A stretch of 64,000 nucleotides of DNA from Dyella tabacisoli (GTDB lineage Bacteria; Pseudomonadota; Gammaproteobacteria; Xanthomonadales; Rhodanobacteraceae): the NCBI RefSeq assembly GCF_003350925.1, contig NZ_KZ857173.1, positions 886,444 through 950,443 on the forward strand, written 5' to 3'. Below, in pieces: positions 54,696 through 63,977 of the stretch (its first letter is position 1; every line of letters starts with the position of its first letter). The notes beneath the pieces are model-generated. The model worked only from the letters and a program-made list of their open reading frames with translations. It was not told where the DNA came from and did not search any database. The translations under genes were made by a program, and so were the position numbers.

Positions 54696-55922
54696 TTAAA
54701 CCGTACGCGTCGCCTCCACCGGCGGCACTCGCGAAGCACGCATCGCCGGCGCCAATACCGCGGCCTGCCCCAGCAATAACAAGGCGACTACACCGCTCAG
54801 CACATAGCCGGTCGACAAGCGATTCATCTCGAACTGCGCCATCATCCAAAGATTGAGGCCCACCGCCAACAACGTGCCGACAACGACGCCACCGAAGCTA
54901 ATCAAGAAGTTCTCGGTAAGAAAATAGCTGAGGATGTCGTTCTTGGTTGCGCCAAGGGCACGGCGCACACCGATCTGTTTGCGTCGCTGCCCGACCCAAA
55001 AACTGGTCAACCCGACAATACCCGCGGCAGTGATCGCCAGCAGCACCACGCAAACCACACTCATCAGCTCGACCATGCCGCGGTCGCTTTTGTAAGCCTC
55101 CTTGCGCACGTCGGCAAAGGTCCGCACGCCGCCGTCGGGGATAACCCGCAAGCGGCTGATCGTATTCAGCGCTGCAGGTGCGGCCTTGACCACCGCATCG
55201 AGTTGCCCCGGCCGAGTGCGCACAATGAAGTTATTGGAGTCGCCGCCGATCAACCACGGCACCAGGGTGCTGTATTGCGATCGCGCATCCTCGCCGGGAC
55301 TCGGCGAGGGCGCTTGCAAACGCTCGATCACCCCGATCACCGTACTCGGCCTGCCCCCGCGCGTACCCAGATAAAGCGGCTTGCCCAAGGCGGAGCCATT
55401 GGGGAAAGCTTTGTCGGCCAGGGCCTTGGTAATGATGATGATCGGCGCATCGGGATTGCCGTTCTGTCTCATCTCACCGATTTCGTCGGGACGGAAATTC
55501 CGCCCCGCCACCAGCTTTACCCCCAGCACGGACAGCGCATGCTCGTCGACAAAATAAACCGCGGTCACGCCGACCTGTTCGACCGCGGCAGGATCTTTGC
55601 GCACACCACTGGCCCAACCGCCGCCGATCAACGGGTAGGCGTTGCTCGAATAAGCATCGACCACACCGGGGATCTGGCGCAACGCGACCAGGTCGGTCTT
55701 GGCCGGGGAGTAGTCGTCGTCTTTCTTGCCGACCCAATGGTTGTCGATCATCAGCAGATTGCTTTCTTCGATACCGGTGGGGCGCGACAAATGCTCAATA
55801 CGCTCGTGGATGATGAATAGCGCATTGCAGACAATCGCCAACGTCAGCGCCATTTGCAATGCAATGAGGAAGGTGCCGGCTTTGTGGTGCCGCAGCGCGG
55901 AGAGAATCGGTTTGATTTGCAT
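54696..55922 (-). CDS. MacB/FtsX-type ABC transporter permease, second gene
   Basis: The 408-aa protein has the MacB topology: one helix near the N-terminus, a large periplasmic domain, and three C-terminal helices. MacB_PCD features include LLMIDNHWVGKKDDDY and VGVTAVYFVDEHAL. The FtsX core includes VGQRRKQIGVRRALGATKNDIL. Related systems export peptides or respond to envelope stress. It needs an ATPase, which is not in this window. It follows another such permease by 14 bases and shares its sigma-54 promoter. Confidence 0.9.
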   Translation of the reverse strand: MQIKPILSALRHHKAGTFLIALQMALTLAIVCNALFIIHERIEHLSRPTGIEESNLLMIDNHWVGKKDDDYSPAKTDLVALRQIPGVVDAYSSNAYPLIGGGWASGVRKDPAAVEQVGVTAVYFVDEHALSVLGVKLVAGRNFRPDEIGEMRQNGNPDAPIIIITKALADKAFPNGSALGKPLYLGTRGGRPSTVIGVIERLQAPSPSPGEDARSQYSTLVPWLIGGDSNNFIVRTRPGQLDAVVKAAPAALNTISRLRVIPDGGVRTFADVRKEAYKSDRGMVELMSVVCVVLLAITAAGIVGLTSFWVGQRRKQIGVRRALGATKNDILSYFLTENFLISFGGVVVGTLLAVGLNLWMMAQFEMNRLSTGYVLSGVVALLLLGQAAVLAPAMRASRVPPVEATRTV

Positions 55923-55936
55923 GATTTCTCTCGGGC

Positions 55937-57244
55937 TCAGTTGGATTTTAGCTGCCAGGCGGGCTGCACTTGCGCCGCGCGCCAGGTGGGATAGAACGCC
56001 GCAAGCAAGGTGCTGAGTATCGAAACGGCAATCGTCAGCCCGACCAGCGAGACATCGATATGCGCCAGTTTGGCGATCGACGAATCGAATACTCGATCGA
56101 CGTAAAGCATCCCCAGCGCCGTCAGCAACAGACCCAGTGCGGCACCGGCAAGACCAACCGTGCCTGCCTCGATCAAGAACTGGGCATAGATCGTCTGCTT
56201 CGATGCGCCCAGGGCTCGGCGCACGCCGATCTCCGGCGCCCGGCGCATAAACTTGGCCAACAGCAGGCCGGCCGTATTGACCAGACAGATAAGCAGAAAG
56301 CTAATCGCGATCAACAGCGAAATCCGCGCCTCCTTAGGTACCACGTGCCGATAACTCAGCCACTGCATCACATCGCGCAGCCGCACATTCGGCGCCCAGC
56401 CAAAGCGTCCGGCGCGCTGCTGCTCCGCTGCATAGCCATGCAGATACTGGCGATAGTTGGCCGCTTGTGCCGCAGTAGGCAGCTCCGCCCAGAAAGAGAG
56501 CCACACGCATTCGGAATGAAGAAAACTGTCCCAGTCGGTGCCTACGTTGCGATTGCAGATCGTGGCGCCAACGGGTTTCTTTTTCAGATCCATGGCGCGA
56601 TTGAAGGGTAGATAGATCTGTCCGGCAACGCCGAAGCCACCTTTAATATCCAGATCGAAGAAACGCGGCTTGACCTCCCACCGATCGGTAACGCCAACGA
56701 TCCGGTAGCTGACTCCATCAAGATTGATCTCGCGCCCCACGCTGTTGGCGCCGCCGAAAATCTTGTCGTTGAGCTCGCGGCCAATCACCACCACGCTGGC
56801 GCGCGCCTCATCTTCTGCCGCCGACCAACCGCTGCCGAAGAGGAAGGGCACATCGAACATCGGAAAAAAATCGCCGAACGCCCCATAACCTCGGGCAGGA
56901 AATGGAAGCAGTTGCGGGTCGGCGGGAATCACCGAGGACGCCAGCGAATAAAGTGCGGTCTGCCGCTTCGCCTGATGCGCGTGCTGCAGCGCCATGGCGT
57001 CGGTATAGGTCATCCATGGCAGCGGCTCGCCCTCGTCATTGCCGTCCTTCCCGTAGTTGTCGACCTGCGCGATAAACAAGGTCGACGACTTTTGCGGAAT
57101 CGGATTACCCGAGGTGGCGCGAAAAACCGACCAGATCGTCATCGACGCCGCAACGCCGAAACCGATCGCCATCACCATCAACGCCGTCAGCACCGGATTG
57201 CGATGCAGACTGCGCAAGCCGAGCTGGAAGTAATAAGCAAACAT
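55937..57244 (-). CDS. MacB/FtsX-type ABC transporter permease, first gene
   Basis: The 435-aa protein begins MFAYYFQLGLRSLHRNPVLT, with a membrane helix (LTALMVMAIGFGVAASMTIW), a long periplasmic domain, and C-terminal helices with FMRRAPEIGVRRALGASKQT. The longer reading to 57376 would run through the sigma-54 promoter and is rejected. It is transcribed with the second permease. The pair probably forms a heterodimeric membrane part of a MacB-like exporter. No ATPase or adaptor protein gene is present nearby; those may be encoded further downstream, outside this window. Confidence 0.9.
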   Translation of the reverse strand: MFAYYFQLGLRSLHRNPVLTALMVMAIGFGVAASMTIWSVFRATSGNPIPQKSSTLFIAQVDNYGKDGNDEGEPLPWMTYTDAMALQHAHQAKRQTALYSLASSVIPADPQLLPFPARGYGAFGDFFPMFDVPFLFGSGWSAAEDEARASVVVIGRELNDKIFGGANSVGREINLDGVSYRIVGVTDRWEVKPRFFDLDIKGGFGVAGQIYLPFNRAMDLKKKPVGATICNRNVGTDWDSFLHSECVWLSFWAELPTAAQAANYRQYLHGYAAEQQRAGRFGWAPNVRLRDVMQWLSYRHVVPKEARISLLIAISFLLICLVNTAGLLLAKFMRRAPEIGVRRALGASKQTIYAQFLIEAGTVGLAGAALGLLLTALGMLYVDRVFDSSIAKLAHIDVSLVGLTIAVSILSTLLAAFYPTWRAAQVQPAWQLKSN

Positions 57245-57308
57245 GCGTGAACCCCTGTGGGACGGGACCTCTTCGACGCGGGTGCGAACGATGGCCATTA
57301 CCGTGCAC

Positions 57309-57324
57309 AGCAAGCTGCGTGCCA
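57309..57324 (-). promoter_or_regulatory. Sigma-54 promoter (-24/-12) of the permease operon
   Basis: Read on the minus strand the site is TGGCACGCAGCTTGCT, an essentially exact match to TGGCACG-N4-TTGC(A/T). It lies 65 bases upstream of the first permease ATG, leaving an untranslated leader of about 50 bases. The activator array lies 65 bases further upstream. Confidence 0.85.
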
Positions 57325-57389
57325 GACCCGTCAATCGCCGCCACTGGCGCTGTATCAACGATGCATGAGTTTGCACCGGCGCATGCCCG

Positions 57390-57425
57390 CTGTCCGCGGA
57401 CAGCGCAAGCGGACAGCGCGGACAG
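57390..57425. promoter_or_regulatory. Upstream activator array of GCGGACAG half-sites
   Basis: A perfect palindrome CTGTCCGCGGACAG lies at 57390-57403. Further GCGGACAG copies are at 57409-57416 and 57418-57425, so three direct copies and one inverted copy lie in 36 bases. The distance to the sigma-54 site (about 65 bases) suits an enhancer-binding regulator; this is a predicted role. The aidB-like gene starts 43 bases on the other side and could also be affected. Confidence 0.7.
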
Positions 57426-57467
57426 GACCGACCTATACTTCGGCGGTCTATCCGTCAGAGTCAGGCC

Positions 57468-59108
57468 ATGGAATTCCTGCAAGACGCACCCCAACTCGCC
57501 CACCCTTACCGCCGAGACCGCCTGCTTTGCAGCCTGCTCGATCGCACACTGCCCATGGAGCGACGTGCGGCGCTGGACATCGATCTCGATGCGCTTGGCG
57601 ACTATGCGCAACTCGCCTGGCGACGCCTCGCCAGCAGCACGCGCCGCAAACCGGTACTGACCCAATGGGATGCCTGGGGTCATCGCGTCGATCGCATCGA
57701 ACTGACCGCCGCATGGCAAGAAGGGCCGCAGCTCACGACGCGTCACGCCGTGCTTGCTGCCGGCCACGAGGCCAGCGAGTACGCACGACTGGAGCAATTC
57801 GCGCGGGTGTATCTGTATCACCTCGCCAGCGAGTTCTATACCTGCCCACTGGCCATGACCGATGGTGCGGCAACCGCGCTGAAAGCCTCCGGCAACCACG
57901 CGCTGATCGAACGCGCCTTACCGCATTTCCTCAGCCGCGACCCCGCTACGTTCTGGCTTAGCGGGCAATGGATGACCGAGAACGCCGGCGGCTCCGATGT
58001 CGGCCGCACCGAAACCGTGGCGCGCCAAGACAGCCATGGTCAATGGCGGCTCTACGGCCGCAAGTGGTTCAGCTCGGCGGTGGTGGGCGAGGCTGCATTG
58101 GCATTGGCCCGCCCCGAGGGCGCCGGCACGGGAACCGCTGCGCTGGCGCTGTTCTATGTCGAAACGATGGAAGGCGAGCGCCGTAAACCGGAGCTGCAGA
58201 TCGACCGGCTGAAAGACAAGCTAGGCACGCACGAATTGCCCACCGCCGAAATTCATCTCCGTGGCCTGCCCGCCTGGCCCCTGGGCGAACTTGCTCACGG
58301 CGTGCGCCAAGTAGCGCCGATGCTCAATATCACGCGTAGCTGGAACGCGATCTGCGCCGTAGCCAGCATGGCCCGCGCCATCAGCCTGGCCCGCGACTAC
58401 GCGACACGGCGCCAGGCGTTTGGACGCCCATTGATCGAACAACCCTTGCATGCGCAAACCCTGGCCGACATGCAGGCCGAATTTGAAGGCGCCTTCGCGC
58501 TGGCCTTTGAAGTAACGCATTTGCTGGGCCGCGTCGAACAAGGCATCGCCGCACCGCACGAGGCCGCCCTGCTACGCCTGCTCACGCCACTGGCCAAACT
58601 GTGGACCGGCAAGCTCGCCGTCAAGCTGTGCTCCGAAGCCCTGGAGTGTTTCGGCGGCGCCGGGTATATCGAAGACACCGGCCTGCCCCAGTTACTGCGC
58701 GATGCCCAGGTGTACGCCATCTGGGAAGGCACCACCAACGTGCTGTCGCTCGATAGCCTGCGCGCGCTAGGCGGCGACGGCCCCGACGCACTGCGCCAGG
58801 CGGTCACCACCTGGCTGAGCGGCAACGACGACATGCATGCCGCCAGCGCCATCCAGCATGTACTGGATGCAGCGACACGCTGGCTCAACACCCATGCCCA
58901 ACAACGCAATCCACTCGAAGCCGGCGCACGCGGCCTTGCCATCACCCTGGCCCGTTGTGCCGCTGCGGCGCTGCTGGCGCGGCAGGCGGCGTGGTCGACA
59001 TCTCGCGACGACCAGCGTCCGGCAGCCGCACTGAGCCGCTTTGTCGCGCACGGCCTCGATCGCCTCACCACGCACGATGCTGCCGATACGCTGCTTTTAC
59101 TTGGTTAA
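57468..59108 (+). CDS. AidB-like acyl-CoA dehydrogenase family protein
   Basis: The 546-aa flavoprotein has the length and pattern of AidB: SGQWMTENAGGSDVGRTET, RLYGRKWFSSAV, and AQVYAIWEGTTNVLSLDSLR. AidB binds DNA and FAD and is linked to protection from alkylation, though its reaction is unclear. The C-terminal domain is the extra helical part typical of AidB rather than normal acyl-CoA dehydrogenases. The start ATG follows TCAGG. It is divergent from the sigma-54-driven permease genes. Confidence 0.8.
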   Translation: MEFLQDAPQLAHPYRRDRLLCSLLDRTLPMERRAALDIDLDALGDYAQLAWRRLASSTRRKPVLTQWDAWGHRVDRIELTAAWQEGPQLTTRHAVLAAGHEASEYARLEQFARVYLYHLASEFYTCPLAMTDGAATALKASGNHALIERALPHFLSRDPATFWLSGQWMTENAGGSDVGRTETVARQDSHGQWRLYGRKWFSSAVVGEAALALARPEGAGTGTAALALFYVETMEGERRKPELQIDRLKDKLGTHELPTAEIHLRGLPAWPLGELAHGVRQVAPMLNITRSWNAICAVASMARAISLARDYATRRQAFGRPLIEQPLHAQTLADMQAEFEGAFALAFEVTHLLGRVEQGIAAPHEAALLRLLTPLAKLWTGKLAVKLCSEALECFGGAGYIEDTGLPQLLRDAQVYAIWEGTTNVLSLDSLRALGGDGPDALRQAVTTWLSGNDDMHAASAIQHVLDAATRWLNTHAQQRNPLEAGARGLAITLARCAAAALLARQAAWSTSRDDQRPAAALSRFVAHGLDRLTTHDAADTLLLLG

Positions 59109-59519
59109 CCGCACCCCTCCTCAATCCTCCCCTGCACGCAGGGGAGGAAGCCCGCCGAGGCAAGCTTTTGACGTTGCCTTTGACCTTGCACTTGATCTCG
59201 GCTCTTGGGGCCCCTGTGCGTCGGTGAGGGTCGGACGACAAGGCCCGCAGGGGCATCGACATGGATGTCGATGCCTTTTCGCCAGGGCAGGAAGCCCTGT
59301 CGAAAAGCCCGGCCGACCCTCACGTACCCGAAGGGCGACTCACCGGGGTGGCCTTCTCCGTTGGTTACTTTCTCTTGGCCACTCAAGAGAGAGTGACTCG
59401 ACCACCGGCAGGTGGCCGAAAGCCCGCCGCAGGCGAACACCCCAGCGATAACACACAAAAGAGTAATCCCCCCACCGACCAAGCTAAAATGCCCCATTCC
59501 CACCCACGGCCCAGCACCC
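59109..59519. repeat. Repeat-rich intergenic element between aidB-like and asparaginase genes
   Basis: No gene is evident. A perfect TCCTCCCCTGC hairpin lies at 59125-59148. From about 59210 to 59450 is a compact set of palindromes: GCATCGACATGGATGTCGATGC near 59250-59272, then AGGGCAGGAAGCCCTGTC near 59284-59300, and CTCTTGGCCACTCAAGAG near 59370-59388. The end (59400-59450) shares GAAAGCCCGCCGCAGGCGAA with 39171-39195. Short frames within it are spurious. It resembles a dispersed non-coding repeat of Xanthomonadales. Confidence 0.65.
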
Positions 59520-60005
59520 ATGCAGCATCTGACCATCGTCACCACCGGCGGCACCATCGACAAGATCTACTTCGACGACAAGTCGGACTACAAGATCGGC
59601 GCCCCGCAAATCGGCGAGATCCTCAGCCAACTCGGGGTGGCGTTTCAGTTCGATGTGATCCCCATTCTGCGCAAAGACAGCCTGCACATGGGCGCCGAAG
59701 ATCGCGCGCTGGTGCGCTCCACCATCGAGGCACAGCCGCATCGCCACGTGCTGGTGACCCACGGCACGGACACCATGGTCGAAACCGCGCGTGAACTGGC
59801 GCAGATCAAGGGCAAGGTGATCGTACTCACCGGGGCGCTGAACCCGGCACGCTTCCAGGGTTCGGATGCCGTATTCAATGTCGGCTGCGCGGTGGCCGCG
59901 GTGCAAACTCTGCCCGATGGCGTCTACATCACCATGAATGGCCGGGTGTGGGATCCGTCCAAGGTGCGCAAGAACCGCGATGCGAATCGGTTCGAAGAAG
60001 CCTGA
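59520..60005 (+). CDS. Asparaginase N-terminal-domain protein, single domain
   Basis: The 161-aa protein begins MQHLTIVTTGGTIDKIYFD with the first asparaginase active-site motif TGGTIDK (nucleophile Thr12). The second motif THGTDTM lies near residue 80-86. Only the N-terminal domain is present; L-asparaginases of type I/II have about 330 residues with a second domain. It ends naturally at a stop followed by a strong terminator, so it is not an obvious broken gene. Activity without the second domain is uncertain. Confidence 0.82.
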   Translation: MQHLTIVTTGGTIDKIYFDDKSDYKIGAPQIGEILSQLGVAFQFDVIPILRKDSLHMGAEDRALVRSTIEAQPHRHVLVTHGTDTMVETARELAQIKGKVIVLTGALNPARFQGSDAVFNVGCAVAAVQTLPDGVYITMNGRVWDPSKVRKNRDANRFEEA

Positions 60006-60035
60006 AAACGTTCGCGGCCAAGATGGCGCAACCAC

Positions 60036-60067
60036 AAAAAAACCGGCCCGCGAGGGCCGGTTTTTTT
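60036..60067. terminator. Bidirectional intrinsic terminator
   Basis: AAAAAAACCGGCCC (60036-60049), loop GCGA, GGGCCGGTTTTTTT (60054-60067): 14 complementary bases with T-runs for both strands. It lies between the asparaginase-like gene (plus) and the S53 peptidase (minus) and can serve both. Confidence 0.95.
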
Positions 60068-60129
60068 AATACATCCCTGTTCTCTGCAACAAGAGACTGA
60101 CAACGTGTCAGCCTCTTGCAGGAGAGTGC

Positions 60130-62778
60130 TTACTGCACGGTCAGCGTGACGTCATCGAGCACGAAGGAAGTCTGCAGCGAGGCATCCTCGGTACCGGTGA
60201 ACTTGATTACCACGGTCTGGCCGATGTACGGAGCCAGGCTGTTGGTGTGCACGGTGTAACCGGTGTTCTTGTTGAGGTTGGAGTACGTCGCCAACGTCCC
60301 CAGCAAGGTACCCGAGGTGTTGAACACCTGCACCTTGAAGGTATCGTACGCCGTCGTCGTGGTCGTTTCGGCCGTGTCGATATGCAGGTAGTACTGCAAC
60401 GTTGCCGAGGTCTTGCCGGCTGGGATCGTCACAGTCTGCGCCACCGTATCGGTGTGCGAGCTGCCATAACCGTCAAGCCATGCATCCCACGAACCCGCAT
60501 GCGGCGGCTCGCCACTGGCGTTATTGAGTACGCCCGAGGTGGTCGTCCATGGCGCTGCCGTACCGGTCTCGAAGCCGGTGTTGCCCAGCAACTGCGTCGA
60601 GCCACCACCGCCACCGCTGACCGTTACCGACTGGGTCTTGGTGTTGGTGGCACCGGTGCTGTCGGTCACTTTCAGCGAAACGCTGTAGGTACCGGCAGTG
60701 GTGTAGGTGTGGCTGGGGCTGGTGGCGGTCGAGGTGCTGCTGTCGCCAAAGTTCCATGCGCGCGAAGTAATCGTGCCACCGGTGTCGGTGGAGCTATCGG
60801 TGAAGCTCACCGTCAACCCGCTTACGGTATCGCTGAAGTTGGCTACCGGCGTACCGGGCGGCGGCGTTACGCCACCCCAATACTTGGTGACATAGGCGTT
60901 GAACTTGCTGATGTCCAAGCTGCCCCAACCGGTGCTGTAGTCCCAACCGGCCGCAGCGGCGTAGCCATAGCCGTTGTAACCGTTGTTGCCCGAGGTCACG
61001 TCGTGCAATGGGGTGCTATCGGTGGAGAAATACTTGTACATATTCGCCGTCGGCAGGCCCAGCGTGTTGTTGTTGGCCGACTGAATACGCGACCAGACAC
61101 CGACGAAGATCGGCGAGGCCAGGCTGGTGCCGCCAATCTGATAAAGCGTGCCATTGATGTAGATCTTGGCACCCGTCGATTGCGCCGCATCGAACGCCAC
61201 GTCAGGCAGCACGCGCTTGGTCACCGACGCGCCCAAGGCGGTGGTCTGCCAGGCCGGTGCCGCCTCGAACACGCTGACGCCGCCGCCGGTGGCCCACAGC
61301 CGTTGGTAAGCCGAGTTGTTCTGGTCCGGCGAAAGCCCTTCGTTCCACACGGTTTCGCCCGCCCAGGCGGTGCCGTTGGTGCTTAGCGTGGTGCCGCCTA
61401 CTGCGACCACGTTGGGCGAGGTTGCCGGCTCGCTTACCGAGTACTTGCTCAGATCGGCGGTGATCGTGCCGGAGCTGTCGGCGATGTCGCCGTGCTGGGT
61501 CTCGTAGGCACCTTCGTCGCCCGAAGAAATCGAAAACGTCTGACCTTGTGCGGCAGCCTGGGCGAAGATGGTGTCGTCCGCCGCCTGCGTACCAGCGTTG
61601 TGCGAAGCCGTCTCGTCCGAACCCAGCGATACGTTGATGACCTTGACGACATTGTCGGTCACGGCACGGTTGTACGACGCGGTGATGGCGGCATCAGTGA
61701 GGCAGCTATCGCTCGAATCGCAGTTGGGCGCCGTATAGAAATACAGCGTGTTCACACCGCCCGAGGTACCAACGATGGTCTGGCTATCCAGATTCCATTC
61801 GCCGTCGCCGTTCGAATCATCGGCATAGGCGCTGGTGCCAGTCTTCACCACCTGGGTGTTGACCGCCGTCATGCCGGCATTGGTGGTGAAGGTGTTCAGG
61901 TCGGTAATCGTCTGGGTCATGTCGCCCCAGGTGATGATGCCGACCTTGGTCTGCGACGCGGTCGGCGTGGTGCCGGCGTTGTAGATCGTGGCGAACTCGG
62001 TCGGGCTATGCGACACCGATACCGCGGCCTGCGTGGTCACGTTGGCATGCACATTTCCGGCCACCGCCTGCGGAGCGGTGTGGTACATGGTGTGCGGCAC
62101 GCTGATGTTCTGCAGGCCCAGTACCGAGCCCACAATGCCACCGAGTGCCTGCGGCACCATGGCTGCCGAGTCGTTGGCGATGCGCTGCTTGCCATCGAAA
62201 TTGAAGGTCTTCATGTTGGTGCGGAAAGCCGTGCTGACCGAGCCGGCATTGCCTTCGGCCGTCACCAGCAAGTTATTCGGCGCTGCAGCCACATTCTTGA
62301 AACCGGCTTGCTGCAAGTGCGCGATCACCGCCTGCACCTGGGCTTCGGTCGGGGCGTATTGCGCCTTGAACTGGGCCGGGGTCAGAAATTTGTGGAAGTT
62401 GGCACTGCCCGGCTGATTGACGTCACGCAGGAACGCCTTCAACTGAGCTTCATTGCGCAGATTCAAGCTCACGGTCACCTGCACCGGTTTGCTCAATTCC
62501 AGCGGCGATACCAGCGTGTTGACCAGACTCGGCTTGCCATGCACGTTCATCGTCCACGTCGACGAGGTCGCCATGGTGCTGACCGACGAGGTGCTGACCG
62601 GTGCCGACGCCTTCAACAAGGCCGCATCGGTTTTGGTGGTCACCCAGGTATCAGTGGCCGCGAATGCTGACGCCGAGAACATCGCCAGCGAAACTGCCAA
62701 CGGCAGCAAGGCCCGACGATAATTATTCTGGCCCTTATTGTTTTTCTCACCCCTAATAAAACGATTACTACCAGTCAT
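60130..62778 (-). CDS. S53 family (sedolisin/kumamolisin) serine-carboxyl peptidase with PKD domain
   Basis: The 882-aa secreted protein has an N-terminal signal ([17 protein letters not shown]). A pro-peptide (residues about 50-200) follows, with [20 protein letters not shown]. The catalytic domain has Glu and Asp in GEWNLDSQ, Asp in SISSGDEGA, and Ser in [14 protein letters not shown] domain comes next ([17 protein letters not shown]) and then a beta-sandwich of about 150 residues. S53 enzymes act best at acid pH and the pro-peptide is cut off. AGGAGAG lies seven bases before the ATG. It is monocistronic, with about 450 A/T-rich bases upstream. Confidence 0.93.
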   Translation of the reverse strand: MTGSNRFIRGEKNNKGQNNYRRALLPLAVSLAMFSASAFAATDTWVTTKTDAALLKASAPVSTSSVSTMATSSTWTMNVHGKPSLVNTLVSPLELSKPVQVTVSLNLRNEAQLKAFLRDVNQPGSANFHKFLTPAQFKAQYAPTEAQVQAVIAHLQQAGFKNVAAAPNNLLVTAEGNAGSVSTAFRTNMKTFNFDGKQRIANDSAAMVPQALGGIVGSVLGLQNISVPHTMYHTAPQAVAGNVHANVTTQAAVSVSHSPTEFATIYNAGTTPTASQTKVGIITWGDMTQTITDLNTFTTNAGMTAVNTQVVKTGTSAYADDSNGDGEWNLDSQTIVGTSGGVNTLYFYTAPNCDSSDSCLTDAAITASYNRAVTDNVVKVINVSLGSDETASHNAGTQAADDTIFAQAAAQGQTFSISSGDEGAYETQHGDIADSSGTITADLSKYSVSEPATSPNVVAVGGTTLSTNGTAWAGETVWNEGLSPDQNNSAYQRLWATGGGVSVFEAAPAWQTTALGASVTKRVLPDVAFDAAQSTGAKIYINGTLYQIGGTSLASPIFVGVWSRIQSANNNTLGLPTANMYKYFSTDSTPLHDVTSGNNGYNGYGYAAAAGWDYSTGWGSLDISKFNAYVTKYWGGVTPPPGTPVANFSDTVSGLTVSFTDSSTDTGGTITSRAWNFGDSSTSTATSPSHTYTTAGTYSVSLKVTDSTGATNTKTQSVTVSGGGGGSTQLLGNTGFETGTAAPWTTTSGVLNNASGEPPHAGSWDAWLDGYGSSHTDTVAQTVTIPAGKTSATLQYYLHIDTAETTTTTAYDTFKVQVFNTSGTLLGTLATYSNLNKNTGYTVHTNSLAPYIGQTVVIKFTGTEDASLQTSFVLDDVTLTVQ

Positions 62779-63262
62779 TACTTTCTCTCCTAGACTTTTC
62801 AGGGACGAACGAACCTAATGCGGCCGTCAGACCCCATAGTTAGTTGTGCCGCGCGGTGCGCGACGTCGGATTTCCCAACAGTTGTCTAGCGATCCAATAA
62901 CCGCCCAGCGTGTGGCTTCCCCCCTGCGCCATCCATGACATAAGCCCTACGCGGACGTGTAGCAGAACGAGGCCCCCCCCAATCACGCTGACGTCGTTAA
63001 AGGATCATCTGCCGCCCTCCCGAGAGCAGATACATAGACGCTAATGCGAGACACTCGCAATCGTCAATCGGAATTAACGGCATTTAAGTGATTTCTTTCG
63101 CAATAAGCCTAAGAATATTTCCTACCGCAATATTTTTCGATTAATCGGCAAGATAAAACGTTAACCCATTAACTTGTTTCAAACGATAAAACCATAATTA
63201 ACACGTAAACCAAGATATTCATCACATAAACATCACTATGCATCGGGTAAGCACTGATGACC
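62779..63262. promoter_or_regulatory. A/T-rich upstream region of the S53 peptidase gene
   Basis: These 480 bases contain no plausible gene. The part from about 63060 to 63240 is strongly A/T-rich against GC-rich surroundings and has runs such as TTAATTATGGTTTTATC on the minus strand. A -35/-10-like TTGAAA and TTTATC pair lies near 63150-63185 on the minus strand but spacing is uncertain. The peptidase leader is thus long, which suggests regulated expression. Confidence 0.35.
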
Positions 63263-63350
63263 CCCTCCCCTGCTTGCAGGGGAGGGCTGGGGAGGGGTCC
63301 AACCTTGCCGCAAGCCCCGTCCCCCCCCCCTGCAAGCAGGGGGAGGGGCT
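63263..63350. repeat. Two CCCCTCCCCTGC-type palindromes
   Basis: CCCTCCCCTGC (63263-63273) and GCAGGGGAGGG (63276-63286) form a perfect hairpin. A second, imperfect, C-rich hairpin follows at about 63321-63350 around TGCAAGCA. Both are of the type at 44341 and 59125. Confidence 0.75.
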
Positions 63351-63372
63351 AAAAATCTTGGGGGCACGACAT

Positions 63373-63397
63373 AAAAAACGCCCGCAAGGCGGGCGTT
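63373..63397 (-). terminator. Intrinsic terminator of sufT
   Basis: AACGCCCGC (63377-63385) pairs with GCGGGCGTT (63389-63397), with AAAAAA on its left. On the minus strand the hairpin is followed by a T-run, as expected after sufT, whose stop lies 22 bases before it. Confidence 0.9.
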
Positions 63398-63419
63398 GGG
63401 ACGTAGCGGATGCCGCAGT

Positions 63420-63977
63420 TCAAAGCATGCCGGTTTCAAGCTTGGCCGCGTCGGACATCATCGAATGACTCCACGGCGGATCGAACACCAGATCCACATC
63501 GGCCTCGGTCACCGTAGGAATCAATTCGAGCTTGGTCCGCGCGTCGTCGATCAAGATGTCGCCCATGCCGCAACCGGGTGCGGTAAGCGTCATTTTCACG
63601 TAGACCTTGCGCTGATCCGGCTCCACATGTTCAAGGCTGACGTCGTAGACCAGCCCCAGCTCGACCACGTTGATCGGTATCTCCGGGTCAAACACGGTGC
63701 GCAGTTGCTGCCACACCAGCTTCTCGACATCGGCATCACTGGCGTCGGCCGCCAGTTGGATCGGCACCGGCGGCTCCTTGCCCAGCGCATCGGCATCGGC
63801 ACCGGCAATGCGAAACAGGTTGCCCTCTACGTAGACGGTAAAACTGCCGCCCAGGGCCTGGGTGATATAGCCGATCTGGCCGGCCGGAAGGCTCACGGTT
63901 TCACCCTGCGGCACCATGACTGCGCTGCAATCACGTTCCAGAGTGAAGGGTTCGCTACTTAGACTGAAACCGCTCAT
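63420..63977 (-). CDS. sufT: Iron-sulfur assembly factor SufT
   Basis: The 185-aa protein has an N-terminal region of about 75 residues and a MIP18/DUF59 domain. The latter has DPEIPINVVELGLVYDV and TAPGCGMGDILIDDAR (conserved Cys), then PPW near the end. SufT takes part in Fe-S cluster transfer or assembly. The N-terminal extension (PAGQIGYITQALGGSFTVYV) is the SufT-specific part. The start ATG has AGG-type sequence upstream. The rest of the suf genes, if present, lie upstream outside this window. Confidence 0.93.
   Translation of the reverse strand: MSGFSLSSEPFTLERDCSAVMVPQGETVSLPAGQIGYITQALGGSFTVYVEGNLFRIAGADADALGKEPPVPIQLAADASDADVEKLVWQQLRTVFDPEIPINVVELGLVYDVSLEHVEPDQRKVYVKMTLTAPGCGMGDILIDDARTKLELIPTVTEADVDLVFDPPWSHSMMSDAAKLETGML

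Noticed and set aside
57245-57376. N-terminal extension of the first permease
   Set aside because: It runs through the sigma-54 promoter and gives residues unlike the family start.
59205-59396. 63-codon frame in the 59.2-kb element
   Set aside because: It spans a series of palindromes, is Pro/Arg/Trp-rich and has no ribosome-binding site, so it is a frame through a repeat.
61492-62670. Plus-strand open frame antisense to the S53 peptidase
   Set aside because: The minus strand holds the complete peptidase with catalytic residues and signal peptide.
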